Source of the DNA: Gnetum montanum
Taxonomy: Eukaryota; Streptophyta; Gnetopsida; Gnetales; Gnetaceae
Direction of reading: 5' to 3'
NCBI GenBank assembly: GCA_015680685.1
Contig: MNCI01009006.1
Location: forward strand, 99,893-128,337
Length of the DNA: 28,445 nt
A program made the translations under genes and the position numbers. The notes under the pieces were generated by a model. The model ran no database searches. It saw only the letters and a program-made list of their open reading frames with translations, and was not told the DNA's origin. How positions within the stretch are numbered: the first letter of the stretch is position 1; each line of letters begins with the position of its first letter. Shown here in pieces: positions 19,500 to 28,445 of the stretch.

Positions 19500-20830
19500 G
19501 AATTATAGAATCACATGACACCATATAAAAATTATCTTCTAAATTACAAAATAAATAATAGTATTGCCAACATTAAAATTACAAATGAAAAATACTTAGT
19601 CATAAAAGGAATATGAAATTGTATAGTTAAATTAAAAAATGGATAAAAAGTCACCATTGCCAATGTGTATTACATTCCTAATCTTTCCAATTATTTCTTC
19701 TTTCTTGGAAAAGTCTCCAGTGAGGCAAATAATGTTAGTTTCAAGAGCAATTTTTACATTATCAACAAATCCATTGGTGAAGAAATTTTGAAAATCAAAG
19801 CATTGAATAACAAAACATATTATTCGAAATGTGACTATCTCAATGAAAAGGTAGACATCATAAGTAACCATACTACTTAAGAAAAACATGTCCTCACAAT
19901 AGAAGCCAATCAAATCTCAAAAAAAGATAAAGTTGAGAAAAAGGATAATAAGAATTTTAGCAAGTTGAGACTTTGGCATGGAAGGCTTGGTTACACCTCC
20001 TATGACAAATTTGAAAGAATGATCAATTAGGACAAAGCTACATGAATAAAAATTTTAGATGTACCTCAAGTCAAATGTGATACTTACATACAAGAAAAGC
20101 AAATCAATTCTCCTCACAACACTTACATGATAAAGAATGAAAAACCATTTGATCTTCTACACATGGATCTTGTTGGGTTAGTGACCACTATTTCAATATG
20201 AGAGGAAAATTAGTTCATGGTCATAGTAGACAACTACTCAAGATACACTTAGACTTACAATCTAAAGCAAATGGATGAAACCATCAAATACTTGAAAACT
20301 TTTTACAAACTGAATGACAACTTCGTAAATGTCAAGATTAAGAACATCAAATCAAACAAAGGAGGTGAATTTATAAACAAAGAATTCAACAAGTTCTGTA
20401 AAGAAAATGGTATCTTTCATTATACCACATGTGGATATAGCCCACAATCAAACAAAGTAGGTAAAATAAAGAATAAAACAATACAAGACATGAAAAGATG
20501 CTTACTAAAGCATGTCTCACTACCTAACCAATATTAAAGTCAGGTCATCATAGTTGCTTGTTACATTTCTAATTGAGTCATCACCAAAAAAATGAAGAAA
20601 AATTTTTATATGACATCCTATATAATAGAATTCATAACTTGAGTCGTGTGAGAATATTTGGATATCATTGCTATGTAAAGACCCCAAAAAAGTTCATCAA
20701 GAAACTTGAAGATAGAGGAAATAAGTGCATCTTTCTTGGTTATGATTCTCACACCAGTGGATATAGGTGCTATGACCCAATGAATCCGAAAATGACATGT
20801 TTTAAGATATGTTATATTCAATGAGAAAAA
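19500..20830 (+). pseudogene. copia protease and integrase remnant
   Basis: The protease region has lost its active-site loop: DS-stop-IIES is followed by a frameshift and then HMTPYKNYL, INNSIANIKITNEKYLVIKG and VTIANVYYIPNLSN, which is the conserved C-terminal half of copia protease. Integrase follows with LWHGRLGY, LLHMDLVG, VDNYSRYT, IKSNKGGEF and NKVGKIKNKT, then VRIFGYHCYVKTPKKF and FLGYDSHTSGYRCYDP from its C-terminal part. Two of the three DDE residues are replaced: Asn at 20355-20357 where the family has Asp (SDxGGEF), and Lys at 20463-20465 where it has Glu. A frameshift lies near 20540-20570. Confidence 0.82.
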
Positions 20831-20979
20831 GCTCAATACAAGTGAATTTTTTAAATAGAAAAAAAAAATTAGACACATATCAAGGTTCAAAACTATGGAT
20901 TTAAAGAGACCATTCTCACTCTCAAATACTATACAAAAATTTTGAAAGAAGAATCACAAGATCTTACAATATTACAAAT

Positions 20980-21375
20980 ATGGCATATTTAGTAGTCTCA
21001 CGTGAACCAACCAATGTCAATGAAGCCATGAAATTAAAAGTCTAGAAAGAAGCCATAGACTAAGAGTACAATGTTATCCTAAGAAATAACACATGGGAAT
21101 TAGTGGACAAACCAAAAGATAAAAAGTTTATTGATTGTAAGTGAATGTATAAATTAAAGTACAATGAGAAAGGAGAAGTCACAACACACAAAGCAAGACT
21201 TGTGGCAAGAGGATTCAAACAAAATAAATGCATTAACTATGAAGAAATATTTGCATTGGTGGTTGACTTTAAAACCATCAAGTTCATTCTTTCCATAGCA
21301 ACATATAAAGATCTAAAGGTTCAATAAATGAATGTCAACTCAACATTTCTAAATGAATGCATCCAAGTATACATC
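20980..21375 (+). pseudogene. copia reverse transcriptase, N-terminal part
   Basis: The sequence covers EPTNVNEAMK, NNTWELVDKPKDKKFIDCK, YKLKYNEKGEVTTHKARLVA, RGFKQNKCINYEEIFALVV and, after a stop, MNVNSTFLNECIQVYI. These are the first motifs of copia RT, ending at the segment where relatives have D-V-x-(S/T)-A-F-L-(H/N)-G. A TGA at 21142-21144 replaces the Trp usual in K-W-x-x-K, and a TAA at 21325-21327 replaces a Gln. The YxDD catalytic motif is not present because homology ends near 21375. Confidence 0.82.
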
Positions 21376-22126
21376 TACTAGCACCACTTAGGGATGTTCG
21401 TATTCTTGATGCTACGATTGTGTTGTGATCATTTTCATTTTTCTTTCGCATTGCTCTAGCCATTCTCGCTCTGCTCACAATTTGTTGCCCATCTTCATCC
21501 ATTATGACCATCACCTATGGCATCCTTCCTGTCACCTACCACCTATCATGCTTGCATCAATGCTGCCATTTTCATTTACCTACTTAACCAAAACCTTGAA
21601 TGGAAAGGTTTACAAATATGAACCTAACCTTGAGACTTTAACATGAAAACATAAAAAACAAAGTACATGAAATGAGTAAATATGGGACATAAATGTAAGA
21701 CATGACTTTCATTGATACTATAACTTGACAAGATCATATTCTTACATTATTACAAAAACATTGGAATAATATAATAGTAACTAAATAAATATAAATTACC
21801 AAAAATGGGCCACCATCATGCTTCAAATTTGCCCATCTTGGAAGCAACAAGAGTTGTAAGCTAGTTAGAGAATAAACCCAAAAATAAAAAGAATTAAAGA
21901 ACAATGAAATACCAATGTATCAAAATACATATAAATAAGAAGTCAATGATTCAAATCTCAATATGCATAACCATAATCATATAAAAAATATCATTCAATA
22001 TAATAGATCTGAAGTTCTAATCTCAACAAGCATAAAAGAAGGGACATTAGAATACACTAGTATAAATTACTAGAAAGGTACAATATAATACTAGAGCATA
22101 TTATTTGTATTTTTATTTTTTGGGTT
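21376..22126. other. no gene recognised
   Basis: From 21376 to about 21650 there is a C/T-rich stretch with a frame of unknown relation; after that the DNA is AT-rich and non-coding. It may contain the decayed 3' region of the copia element or of the element ending at 22378. No motif supports either. Confidence 0.4.
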
Positions 22127-22144
22127 AGGGGAAAAGGGGGATGA
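22127..22144 (+). promoter_or_regulatory. polypurine tract beside repeat copy B
   Basis: AGGGGAAAAGGGGGATGA lies immediately before TGTTGGAAC. A purine tract directly upstream of a TG end is the arrangement at a 3' LTR of a plus-strand element, where plus-strand DNA synthesis is primed. It supports reading copy B as a 3' LTR. Confidence 0.5.
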
Positions 22145-22378
22145 TGTTGGAACCTTGAAATAATTGTAATATATGTACAAGATATATATAACCTAAGTAG
22201 AAATTTGTAACTTAGCATTGCCTACCAAATTGAACCTATGACTTAGAGCTTTCAAATCAAGGATGTTACCACTAGACTAACACTTAATTATTAAAATATA
22301 AGCTTATGTTAATGCACCAAGCATCAAAAAATAAATAACTAAGCAAAGGTCCTAGTTTCCTAACACTAAAGTATTACA
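22145..22378. repeat. repeat copy B, TGTTGGAAC...ATTACA
   Basis: The uninterrupted 234-bp form of the repeat at 16236-16692. On the minus strand it contains TAGTCTAGTGG (22269-22279), a good tRNA A box, and, 32 bases further, GGTTCAATTTGG (22225-22236), close to the B box GGTTCGANTCC. That spacing fits an internal RNA polymerase III promoter. A 100-bp stretch precedes the A box, which is unusual for a SINE. The purine tract on its left argues for an LTR instead. Both readings are kept. Confidence 0.65.
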
Positions 22379-23223
22379 ATAAGACTATGTAGGTACTCAT
22401 ATGTATAATTCCCTAGAACTAACATTCGTAGCTTAAATAGATCATATAAATACTAACTAACTATTTGTAATGTTCTTCGTAAGAAATTTGTGTTACAAAA
22501 ACATAATAATAAATGTTGCTCATCTTCTACTATTTGTAGTAAACACAATCCTCAGATTCTATCCTCATGTTGCTAATTCCTCCATTCTTTAATTTCAACT
22601 CAAAGATAATATGATCTTATTCATACTTTACTAAGTAAAATAAATTCCTATGCCAATTAGAAAGATTACCAAACATAAGATAATGACAATTTAAATTTAT
22701 AAAAATGTTACAATGTAAGTGATAGGATGGTAAAGTTACACTTTATATGTGGTAAGAAATGACATTGTGATAATCCAAAGGTAATAATGAGGGAAAAATA
22801 TTTTTCCAATAATCTAAAAACTTTAATATATATTAAAAGTGTTAGGTAGCAAATATGGATAGAAGGGTAAGAGCATAAAGTAATTTGTCCACTTGTTCTT
22901 TCTATGGTTCATGATCTAAGATTCTCTTCACTTTTACTAAAGCTAACCAAGCAACCCTTGTAAAGGTGATTAAAAGTTTAAAACATACCACGTGTGATTT
23001 AGCTATGGTAGGTGAAAGGTTGAACTCCAACACGAAACCTTGAAGGTTACTTAATACCAAGGAAAAAATTTGAAGCAATTAATACCTATTAGAAGGCGAC
23101 ATCCACTAACAAATCCTCAAGGCTACTTATTACTAGGAATAAATTTAAACCAATAAGAGATTAACTTAACTAAATAAAACATGAAACATAAAATGTGATA
23201 TGAAGTTAGCATAAAATAAATAA
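22379..23223. other. non-coding stretch before the pararetrovirus; diverged 75-bp repeat near its end
   Basis: AT-rich, without a recognisable gene. Near the end, about 23034-23085 (CCTTGAAGGTTACTTAATAC) and 23109-23160 (CCTCAAGGCTACTTATTACT) are two diverged copies of one unit, spaced about 75 bases. In pararetroviruses the region upstream of the first ORF holds the promoter and a long leader. I looked for the tRNA-Met primer site TGGTATCAGAGC and did not find it. Confidence 0.5.
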
Positions 23224-24531
23224 CCAATAACTCATTTACATCATTTAACTAATAATATTTCTACACCACTCCCACTTGTTACCTCACACCTAGAATTTGT
23301 TGAAGGATTGACTAAAATCACTGCTCACATTGTAGATGAGAGAATTAAAGTCACTAGCCAATATTATCATACTATGGGATTAGTCTACTTCTCAAATCCC
23401 CACTTGGATGAACTAGAAAAGAAGGAAGAATATCCTACTCCTTTGGATGAATTTATTAAGATTAGGTAAAGAGATCATCCTCAAAGTGCTCCAGCCAAGC
23501 TAGAAGGAAAGCCAAGTAGAATTAAAGAACTAGTTAGATTAGTTAGAGATAAACAAAGGATAACTGAAGATTCAAGAGACTGGATTCCAAGTTCTTTGGA
23601 GTATGAAAGTCCCAGTCCATATGCCAAGGAAGATGAAGAAGTCATTAGAAGATGGGATGCTAGTGAAGTAGAAGTTTATAAGGATGAGGCAAATTCAATA
23701 TATGATGAAGAGCTTGCAAAAAGGCAAACCCAAGAAGAAATGGATTAATGGCACCAATGGGAACGTGCTGATGAAGCGCATGATGAGTTAGAAGATGTTG
23801 ATTGGGAAACACACCATGCTTTCATGATGAGGAATTCAACTCAGAATGTTGAAGAGATAGAATTAATTGAAGATCAGAAAGTTGTAATTCGATTTCATGA
23901 GGATATGCTGGGTAGAAGGTCTTTTGTTAAAAGTGATGGAAAATTGGAATTTCCAGAACTTTCAAAGGAGGCCATCTACAAATTTACCAACATGTTCTCA
24001 GCTAGGTTGACAACCTTTGTAAAGAAAGCTAAAGCAATCCTGGACAACAAAGGTGCTAGAATTAGACTTGCTTTTCTTCCATTCTTCATAGAAGCAGAGA
24101 TCACAAAATGAAAGATGCAAGGCCATCAATATGTACATCTTGGACAGATCAACATAATTGTAATTCCTAAGTTCAATTATGATTTGAATGCAGAATTTCT
24201 AGTTACATTGTTAAATAGTAGAATAATTGGGAATGGATTAGAAGAGGACCAGGATATGGTTTGGCAAATGTCTAAGATTTGTCAATTTAAGGGTGTTTTG
24301 AATGTTGATGCCATTTGTTTAGTCCAGCTAAATTTTCAATTGTCATTGAATGATGAACATATTGCCTCGACTCTAGAACTTTGTATAGAAATTCATGGAG
24401 TAAGATTGTTGCCAAGGTTAGTATATGCCCCTATAGGTGCAAGGGGAACATTCCAACTAACAAATACAATTTTTATGAATCATAAACTTAAATGGGGAGT
24501 TAAGTTTCCATTAGGAAGTAAGCATCTATAA
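23224..24531 (+). pseudogene. pararetroviral movement protein with acidic N-terminal region
   Basis: One frame is continuous over 1.3 kb apart from stops at 23467-23469, 23746-23748 and 24109-24111, with no frameshift. The first 190 or so codons are acidic and Trp-containing (RRWDASEVEVY, DWETHH) and unassigned. From about 23824 the sequence resembles the 30K-superfamily movement proteins of caulimovirids, with a hydrophobic core and the segment GHQYVHLGQINIIVIP, and ends at 24529-24531. Such proteins widen plasmodesmata for cell-to-cell spread. The first in-frame ATG of the whole frame is near 23369, but given the upstream decay I cannot choose a start. Assignment rests on pattern and position. 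Confidence 0.68.
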
Positions 24532-25215
24532 AAGCTAAAGGTTATGTATAGGGATTTCCTAGAATATAGAAGTATTTAAAAGATTAGGAGTTTGTTAAAA
24601 GTCAAAAACCAAAAAAAGATGGAGTAAATATTTAATATAATAGTTTGGTAGAAGTGTTGTTATAGAATTAGCTTCATTGCCTCTTGTGCTACCCACCATA
24701 AAATATGATGAAGGTATTAGTAGTAGTAGCAATAATGTAGATTGTAAAGGTTCTTTATTCATGATGCATGTGGTAAAAGAAGTAAAAGGAAAAAGGTTTT
24801 ATCATGGAGGAAAATAACCCCCTAAGAGTTCTTATCATACTACTATTTCTAAAGATGCTAGCTCAGAGACTAGAGCAGATTGTAGTTAATTGCTAGAACA
24901 TGCTATTGAAGATAGTTAAAATCAAAAGGAGGAAATTAGACAGCTTAATTATCTATTACATTGGACTAGTTATGCAAGTCATAACATCAATTAGATAGAG
25001 AGAGAAAATTGACCAACATTTGGGATCATATCAATGAATGTGAAGAAATAATAAAGAAGAAAAGAAAGAAACAGAAAGAAAAGAAAAAGTAGTTTTTGCA
25101 AGAAGTAAAGGTTTTGGAGAGTTAGTTAACAGAAGTCAAGAAATTTGAAGCCCCGACGACCACATTAAAACTAGAATTAAAAGAAAAATTGGCAAGGTTA
25201 AAGTAAGAGAAATAG
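24532..25215 (+). pseudogene. linker with Ser-rich and Lys-rich coiled-coil segments
   Basis: After the movement protein the coding pattern moves to frame 2 (LASLPLVLPTIKYDEG, then a Ser/Asn run and SKDASSETRAD) and, from about 25010, back to frame 1 with WDHINECEEIIKKKRKKQ, FLQEVKVLES and LKLELKEKLARLK. The last part has a heptad-like Leu pattern suggesting a coiled coil just before the coat protein. Caulimovirids often carry a coiled-coil virion-associated segment, so this could be its equivalent, which is an inference. At least eight stops are present. Confidence 0.5.
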
Positions 25216-25800
25216 TTGAAGAAACCTGAGAAGTTGGATAGCAATGATAATGAACAAAAGTCTACAGGGTGTGAAGGAGCTATTATGATGGCATATCCTA
25301 GAAAGTTGCTGAAGATCCCTCCAAGCTATTTAGCATATCAAGAATTAAATCTAGCTATTGTTCCACTAATTAACATTGATTACACTCCTCCAAGAGATAT
25401 TATGCACACCATAAAGAATTGGGTAGAGAATTTGCTAATTGTAGCATCTACTATTAATGTAGAAGAATATCATGCAATCAAGACTGGCATGAAGAGAACT
25501 GCTAGAAAAATCAGATATTGGTGGGAAAATTCAACACAAAAACTCAAGATGAAGTTGTTGAAAGTAGGTACCAAGGTCTATACACCACTTTGATCACTGA
25601 ATTCTCCATTGAAACCAATGATGCTTTGACAATGTATGATAAGATGTTGTTAAGTCAAAGGAAGCTTAGAAGACTCAAAGATTTTGAATAGTATAGTGCA
25701 AATTTTGCTCATGAAGTGTATTGCCTCGTCCTTCATACAGATCCACTCACCATGATATCTATCTCGAATCATTGCCAAGCCAGCTTGGTTAGTTAGTTCT
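25216..25800 (+). pseudogene. pararetroviral coat protein core
   Basis: Frame 1 (25216-25593) gives PRKLLKIPPSYLAYQELNLA and later MHTIKNWVENLLIVAST and ARKIRYWWENSTQKLKM. The pattern then continues in another frame from about 25575 with TTLITEFSIETND and RRLKDFE-stop-YSANFAHEVY, and peters out near 25800. The order (W-containing helix, G-x-x-R-x-A-x-x-x-x-Y-W-W, then a Y-S/T-x-x-F segment) is what I would expect of a caulimovirid capsid domain before the zinc knuckle. A frameshift and several stops make it inactive. Confidence 0.6.
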
Positions 25801-25904
25801 TCATAATGTAATGACTAAAAATATAAATATATCATTTTAGTATTTTACAAATGTTAGTCTCTAGCTAGACAAGAGTTGTAGAAAGCATGTTACAATATCA
25901 GTCT

Positions 25905-26268
25905 TCAAAAAGTTCTTCCCAGTGTTGCAGTTTGCAATAATATTGATGGAGTTGAAGTCTTTGGTCGACCAACAAGACCTAAAAGAATATCAAAGTACCC
26001 CACTAGAAGAAAGTTCAGAAGATTTCTAGTCAGATCAAAACCTAGAAGGTTCAAAAGGCATAAATTTATCAAGAGAAGAAAGAATCCATGCCACAAAAAG
26101 TTAGTATGTTGCTATACTTGCAATGAGAAAGGACGTTATGCCTATGAATGTTCAAAGAGGCTAAATCGCACAGCTACTAAAGTAAAAGCTTTTTATGAAG
26201 AATATGGTCAAGAATGGGCTCCTATTGAAACAAAAGAAGAACTCAACCATCTGTTAGAACAAAATTAA
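25905..26268 (+). pseudogene. coat protein C-terminus: basic region and zinc knuckle
   Basis: Frame 1 is open here, with a strongly basic run (RPKRISKYPTRRKFRRF and RFKRHKFIKRRKN) followed by the knuckle CYTCNEKGRYAYEC (26110-26151). The CX2CX4HX4C spacing is kept, but the His is Arg (CGT at 26134-26136). The domain would bind the pregenomic RNA in assembly. It ends KEELNHLLEQN and TAA at 26266-26268, eleven bases into the following frame. Confidence 0.78.
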
Positions 26269-27175
26269 AGGGTATACAAAATTGAATTTTGTTGAAGAAG
26301 AACAAAAAGAAAAGGAAGAATCTCAAAATGAAGAAGATTTTAAAGAATTTAGAATTCCAAGAATAGAATTAAAAATCATGAGGTCTAGATGACCATCAAA
26401 ATCTATCAGTGATTGGGATTCTAAAGAAATAGAACAACTATTATATTCAGATACTACACCATCTAACAATGCTTCTAAAGAAGAAATTTATTCAACAACT
26501 TCAACTACAGAAAGTGGAATTAATCCATTTTCAAAAATGAAATGCTCAGTAGGTCCAAGCAGAGTAATTGCTGATGATGAAGACACATGTGGATCAAAGT
26601 TTTGTTCAAAACATTTGCCACTAGTTTCAAAAGATGATTCAATAGATAGTGAATCTCAAACAAGAGAATTCAAATCCAAAGTGCCTAGAAAATTTCTGAT
26701 CACACCATTTGGAAGTAAGAAGATGAATAGGTATCAACCCTTGTTGGATTTAAACAAGCCTAAAAAAGCTCCAAAATATGATTTACCAAAGACTGTGTAT
26801 CATCAAATCAAGAAAACAATATCTATAGTATGTATCATTCTTATTCCAGTTGGAATTGCTGTAGATGGAAAAGTTAAATGGTGCAAGTTCAATGCTTTCA
26901 TAGATACAGGAGCTACTTTGAATTTTGCACATCAGAATGTAATAGAAAATTGGATAGATGCAACAAGAACATTCAAGATTGAAATTATGAATGGAGTCAA
27001 ACATTTGGCCAAGTTTACATTAGATGTTCTGCTAAGGTTAGATGATAATTTAATTGGAGAAACCAACTTTGTTCAGATTAGTGATAGTGGTTATGATGTT
27101 GGTTTAGGTGCAAATTTTCTTGATTCAGTAGCACCCTACACCATTGGAAAAAAATTCATTGCGATTACAGTTTAA
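26258..27175 (+). pseudogene. pararetroviral aspartic protease with acidic N-terminal part
   Basis: Frame 2 opens after a TAG at 26255-26257. It begins with an acidic segment (EEEQKEKEESQNEEDFKEF), has one TGA near 26387, then a Ser/Thr-rich stretch. The protease domain has the active site FIDTGATLNFAHQNVIE (DTG at 26903-26911) and the downstream SDSGYDVGLGANFLD that corresponds to the conserved I-L-G-x-x-F/W segment. It would cleave the polyprotein. The active-site triplet itself is intact. The frame ends at TAA 27173-27175 but the same frame continues into RT, so that stop is probably a mutation. Confidence 0.8.
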
Positions 27176-28445
27176 GGAAAGAAAGTCATCGTTCCAAGGA
27201 TTCCACCAGAGCTTAACAAGCCACAATTTGAGCAAACAAGATAGATGAATCATTTCAAGCTAGGATTCAATCCCAATCTAGAGAAGATAATTAATTGCAC
27301 TCAACTAAAGGAAGAAGCTAGATAGAAGTATCAAATCAATCAAAAGATGTTGAAGTTTCAGGTAGCTCAAGAGCAAGTGGAGCAAGTAAAAAATTTGTTA
27401 AAGGCATGTTGATGTAAACATCCTCTTCAATTTTGGTCAAAGGATAGCTCGGTACCTTATATTCTTACAGTTCATCAAATTCTAGTTCAAAGTAAGGCTA
27501 TCCCTATGCACCACCAAGATGAAGAAGAAGTTGCATCTTAAGTTTCAGAATTTCTAGAAAGAGGATTAATTAGACACTCTCAGTCTAATTATGCTTGTGC
27601 ATGTTTCATAGTATGCAACCATGTAAAATTAAAAAGAGGAAAATCTAGAATGGTGATAAATTATATTCCACTAAATGCAATTATAGTCGACATCAAGTGG
27701 CCTCTCCCAAATAAAGAAGAATTAATTCAAAGAGTCACAACAAAGAAGATTTTTAGCAAATTTGACTGTAAAAGTGGATATCATTAGATTAAAATAGCAA
27801 ATGAAGATATTCACAAGATAGCATTTCAAATACCAACAGGATTATATGAATGGTTGGTCATGTCGTTCAACCTAAAGAATGCTCCAACTCAATTTTAGTG
27901 CAGAATGGATTCTATATTTGGTAAATATAGAGATCTTATTGCCAATTATATTGATGATTTTCTAATATTTTCAAATTCTATTCAAGAACATTATGAACAT
28001 TTAAAGTGTTTTGCTCAACTATGCCAAGAACACGATATAGGATTATCTTCAGCCCCATAAAAATTTCAAGTTTGTTGTGAGAAGATTGATTTCTTAGGAG
28101 TGACATTGGAAAAAGGGAAAATACACATGCAACCGCATGTACTATCAAAGATTGAGCAGTTTCCAGATGTCTTAGAGTCTAAGGAGCAATGCCTTAGATT
28201 TCTTGGTTGTGTAAACTATGTGTCTCAACACATAGATCATTTCTCTAACAGAACCACAACTATTAGAAAAATCAAGAATTCAAATCCATTTAAATGAACT
28301 TCTAAAGCTACAAGGCAAGTCAAAGAATTGACACAAATGTGTAAGTTGTTACCTACATTAGAACCAATGTTTTCATAACCTTTTATTTTAAATACAAATG
28401 CAAGTTATGAAGCATGGGGAGGTATTCTGTTAAAAGCTAGATTCA
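27176..28445 (+). pseudogene. pararetroviral reverse transcriptase and start of RNase H
   Basis: Continues the protease frame without frameshift to the window edge. RT motifs in order: KLKRGKSRMVINYIPLN, KKIFSKFDCKSGYH, IPTGLYEWLVMSFNLKNAP, the catalytic YIDD at 27947-27958, and IDFLGVTLEKGKIHMQP. RNase H begins with NTNASYEAWGGIL, where the first catalytic Asp is Asn (28397-28399). In-frame stops lie at 27242, 27323, 27410, 27539, 27785, 27896, 28058, 28295 and 28376. Those at 27785 and 27896 (TAG) stand where caulimovirid RTs usually have Gln. Confidence 0.9.

Larger units (their letters stand above)
17544..21375 (+). mobile_element. second Ty1/copia element, truncated in reverse transcriptase
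   Basis: Plus-strand order is LTR, tRNA-Met primer site, gag, protease, integrase, start of RT. Integrase before RT is diagnostic for Ty1/copia (Pseudoviridae). Coding similarity ends abruptly near 21375, after the VNSTFLNE(C) motif early in RT. RNase H and a matching 3' LTR were not found. Every domain carries stops and lost key residues, so it is long inactive. Confidence 0.85.
23224..28445 (+). mobile_element. endogenous caulimovirid-like pararetrovirus, right end outside window
   Basis: In order: an acidic N-terminal region and 30K-type movement protein, a Ser-rich and a coiled-coil segment, coat protein with basic region and zinc knuckle, aspartic protease, RT and the first residues of RNase H. 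There is no integrase between RNase H and the preceding modules so far, and a movement protein is present, both typical of Caulimoviridae and unlike LTR retrotransposons. No LTR is seen on the left. Frame 1 carries movement and coat proteins, frame 2 the protease-RT. Around twenty stops and several frameshifts show this is an old genomic fossil that cannot make virus. I do not assign a genus. Confidence 0.85.

Noticed and set aside
19632-19913. Minus-strand frame of 93 codons
   Set aside because: Lies opposite the copia protease, whose conserved motifs are on the plus strand.

Overview
The window looks like a piece of a large, transposon-rich plant nuclear genome, probably a seed plant. The evidence is plant-type Ty3/gypsy and Ty1/copia retrotransposons, a primer site exactly matching plant tRNA-Asp, a leucine-rich-repeat resistance-gene fragment and an endogenous caulimovirid-like pararetrovirus. 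A gymnosperm is possible (old, AT-rich, strongly decayed elements), but the sequence does not prove it. I found no complete host gene, rRNA gene, tRNA gene or CRISPR array.

Layout. (1) 1-8360: most of a comparatively young Ty3/gypsy element of the Athila/Tat type on the minus strand. It has a 1,023-bp 5' LTR (7338-8360), an 18/18 tRNA-Asp primer site, and gag, protease, reverse transcriptase, RNase H and integrase in one reading frame (7191 to 973) broken by only three stop codons. The 3' LTR is not recognisable and probably lies left of the window. (2) 9190-14645: an old minus-strand Ty3/gypsy element with two diverged LTRs of about 930 bp, gag and protease relics and an integrase tail. The RT, RNase H and integrase core are missing. 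(3) 14655-15102: an LRR fragment directly against the outer end of that element. (4) 15404-16045: LTR, primer site and gag start of a copia element. (5) 16236-22378: a nested region with two copies of an LTR-like or SINE-like repeat, one carrying a 213-bp insertion. Between them lie a minus-strand gypsy gag fragment and a plus-strand copia element (LTR, primer site, gag, protease, integrase, start of RT). (6) 23224-28445: an endogenous pararetrovirus on the plus strand running off the right edge. It carries movement protein, coiled-coil/coat protein with zinc knuckle, protease, RT and the start of RNase H, all degenerate.

The recurring theme is decay by C-to-T/G-to-A changes. Many premature stops and lost catalytic residues fit deamination of methylated cytosine, including the CHG context typical of plant silencing. 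No new enzymatic system is visible. The best non-routine signals are a set of covarying dyads in the transcribed part of the young LTR, two in-frame TAG codons bracketing a proline-rich module between gag and protease, and a dense AAGACATCTT/AAGATGTCTT array in the LTRs of the older gypsy element.
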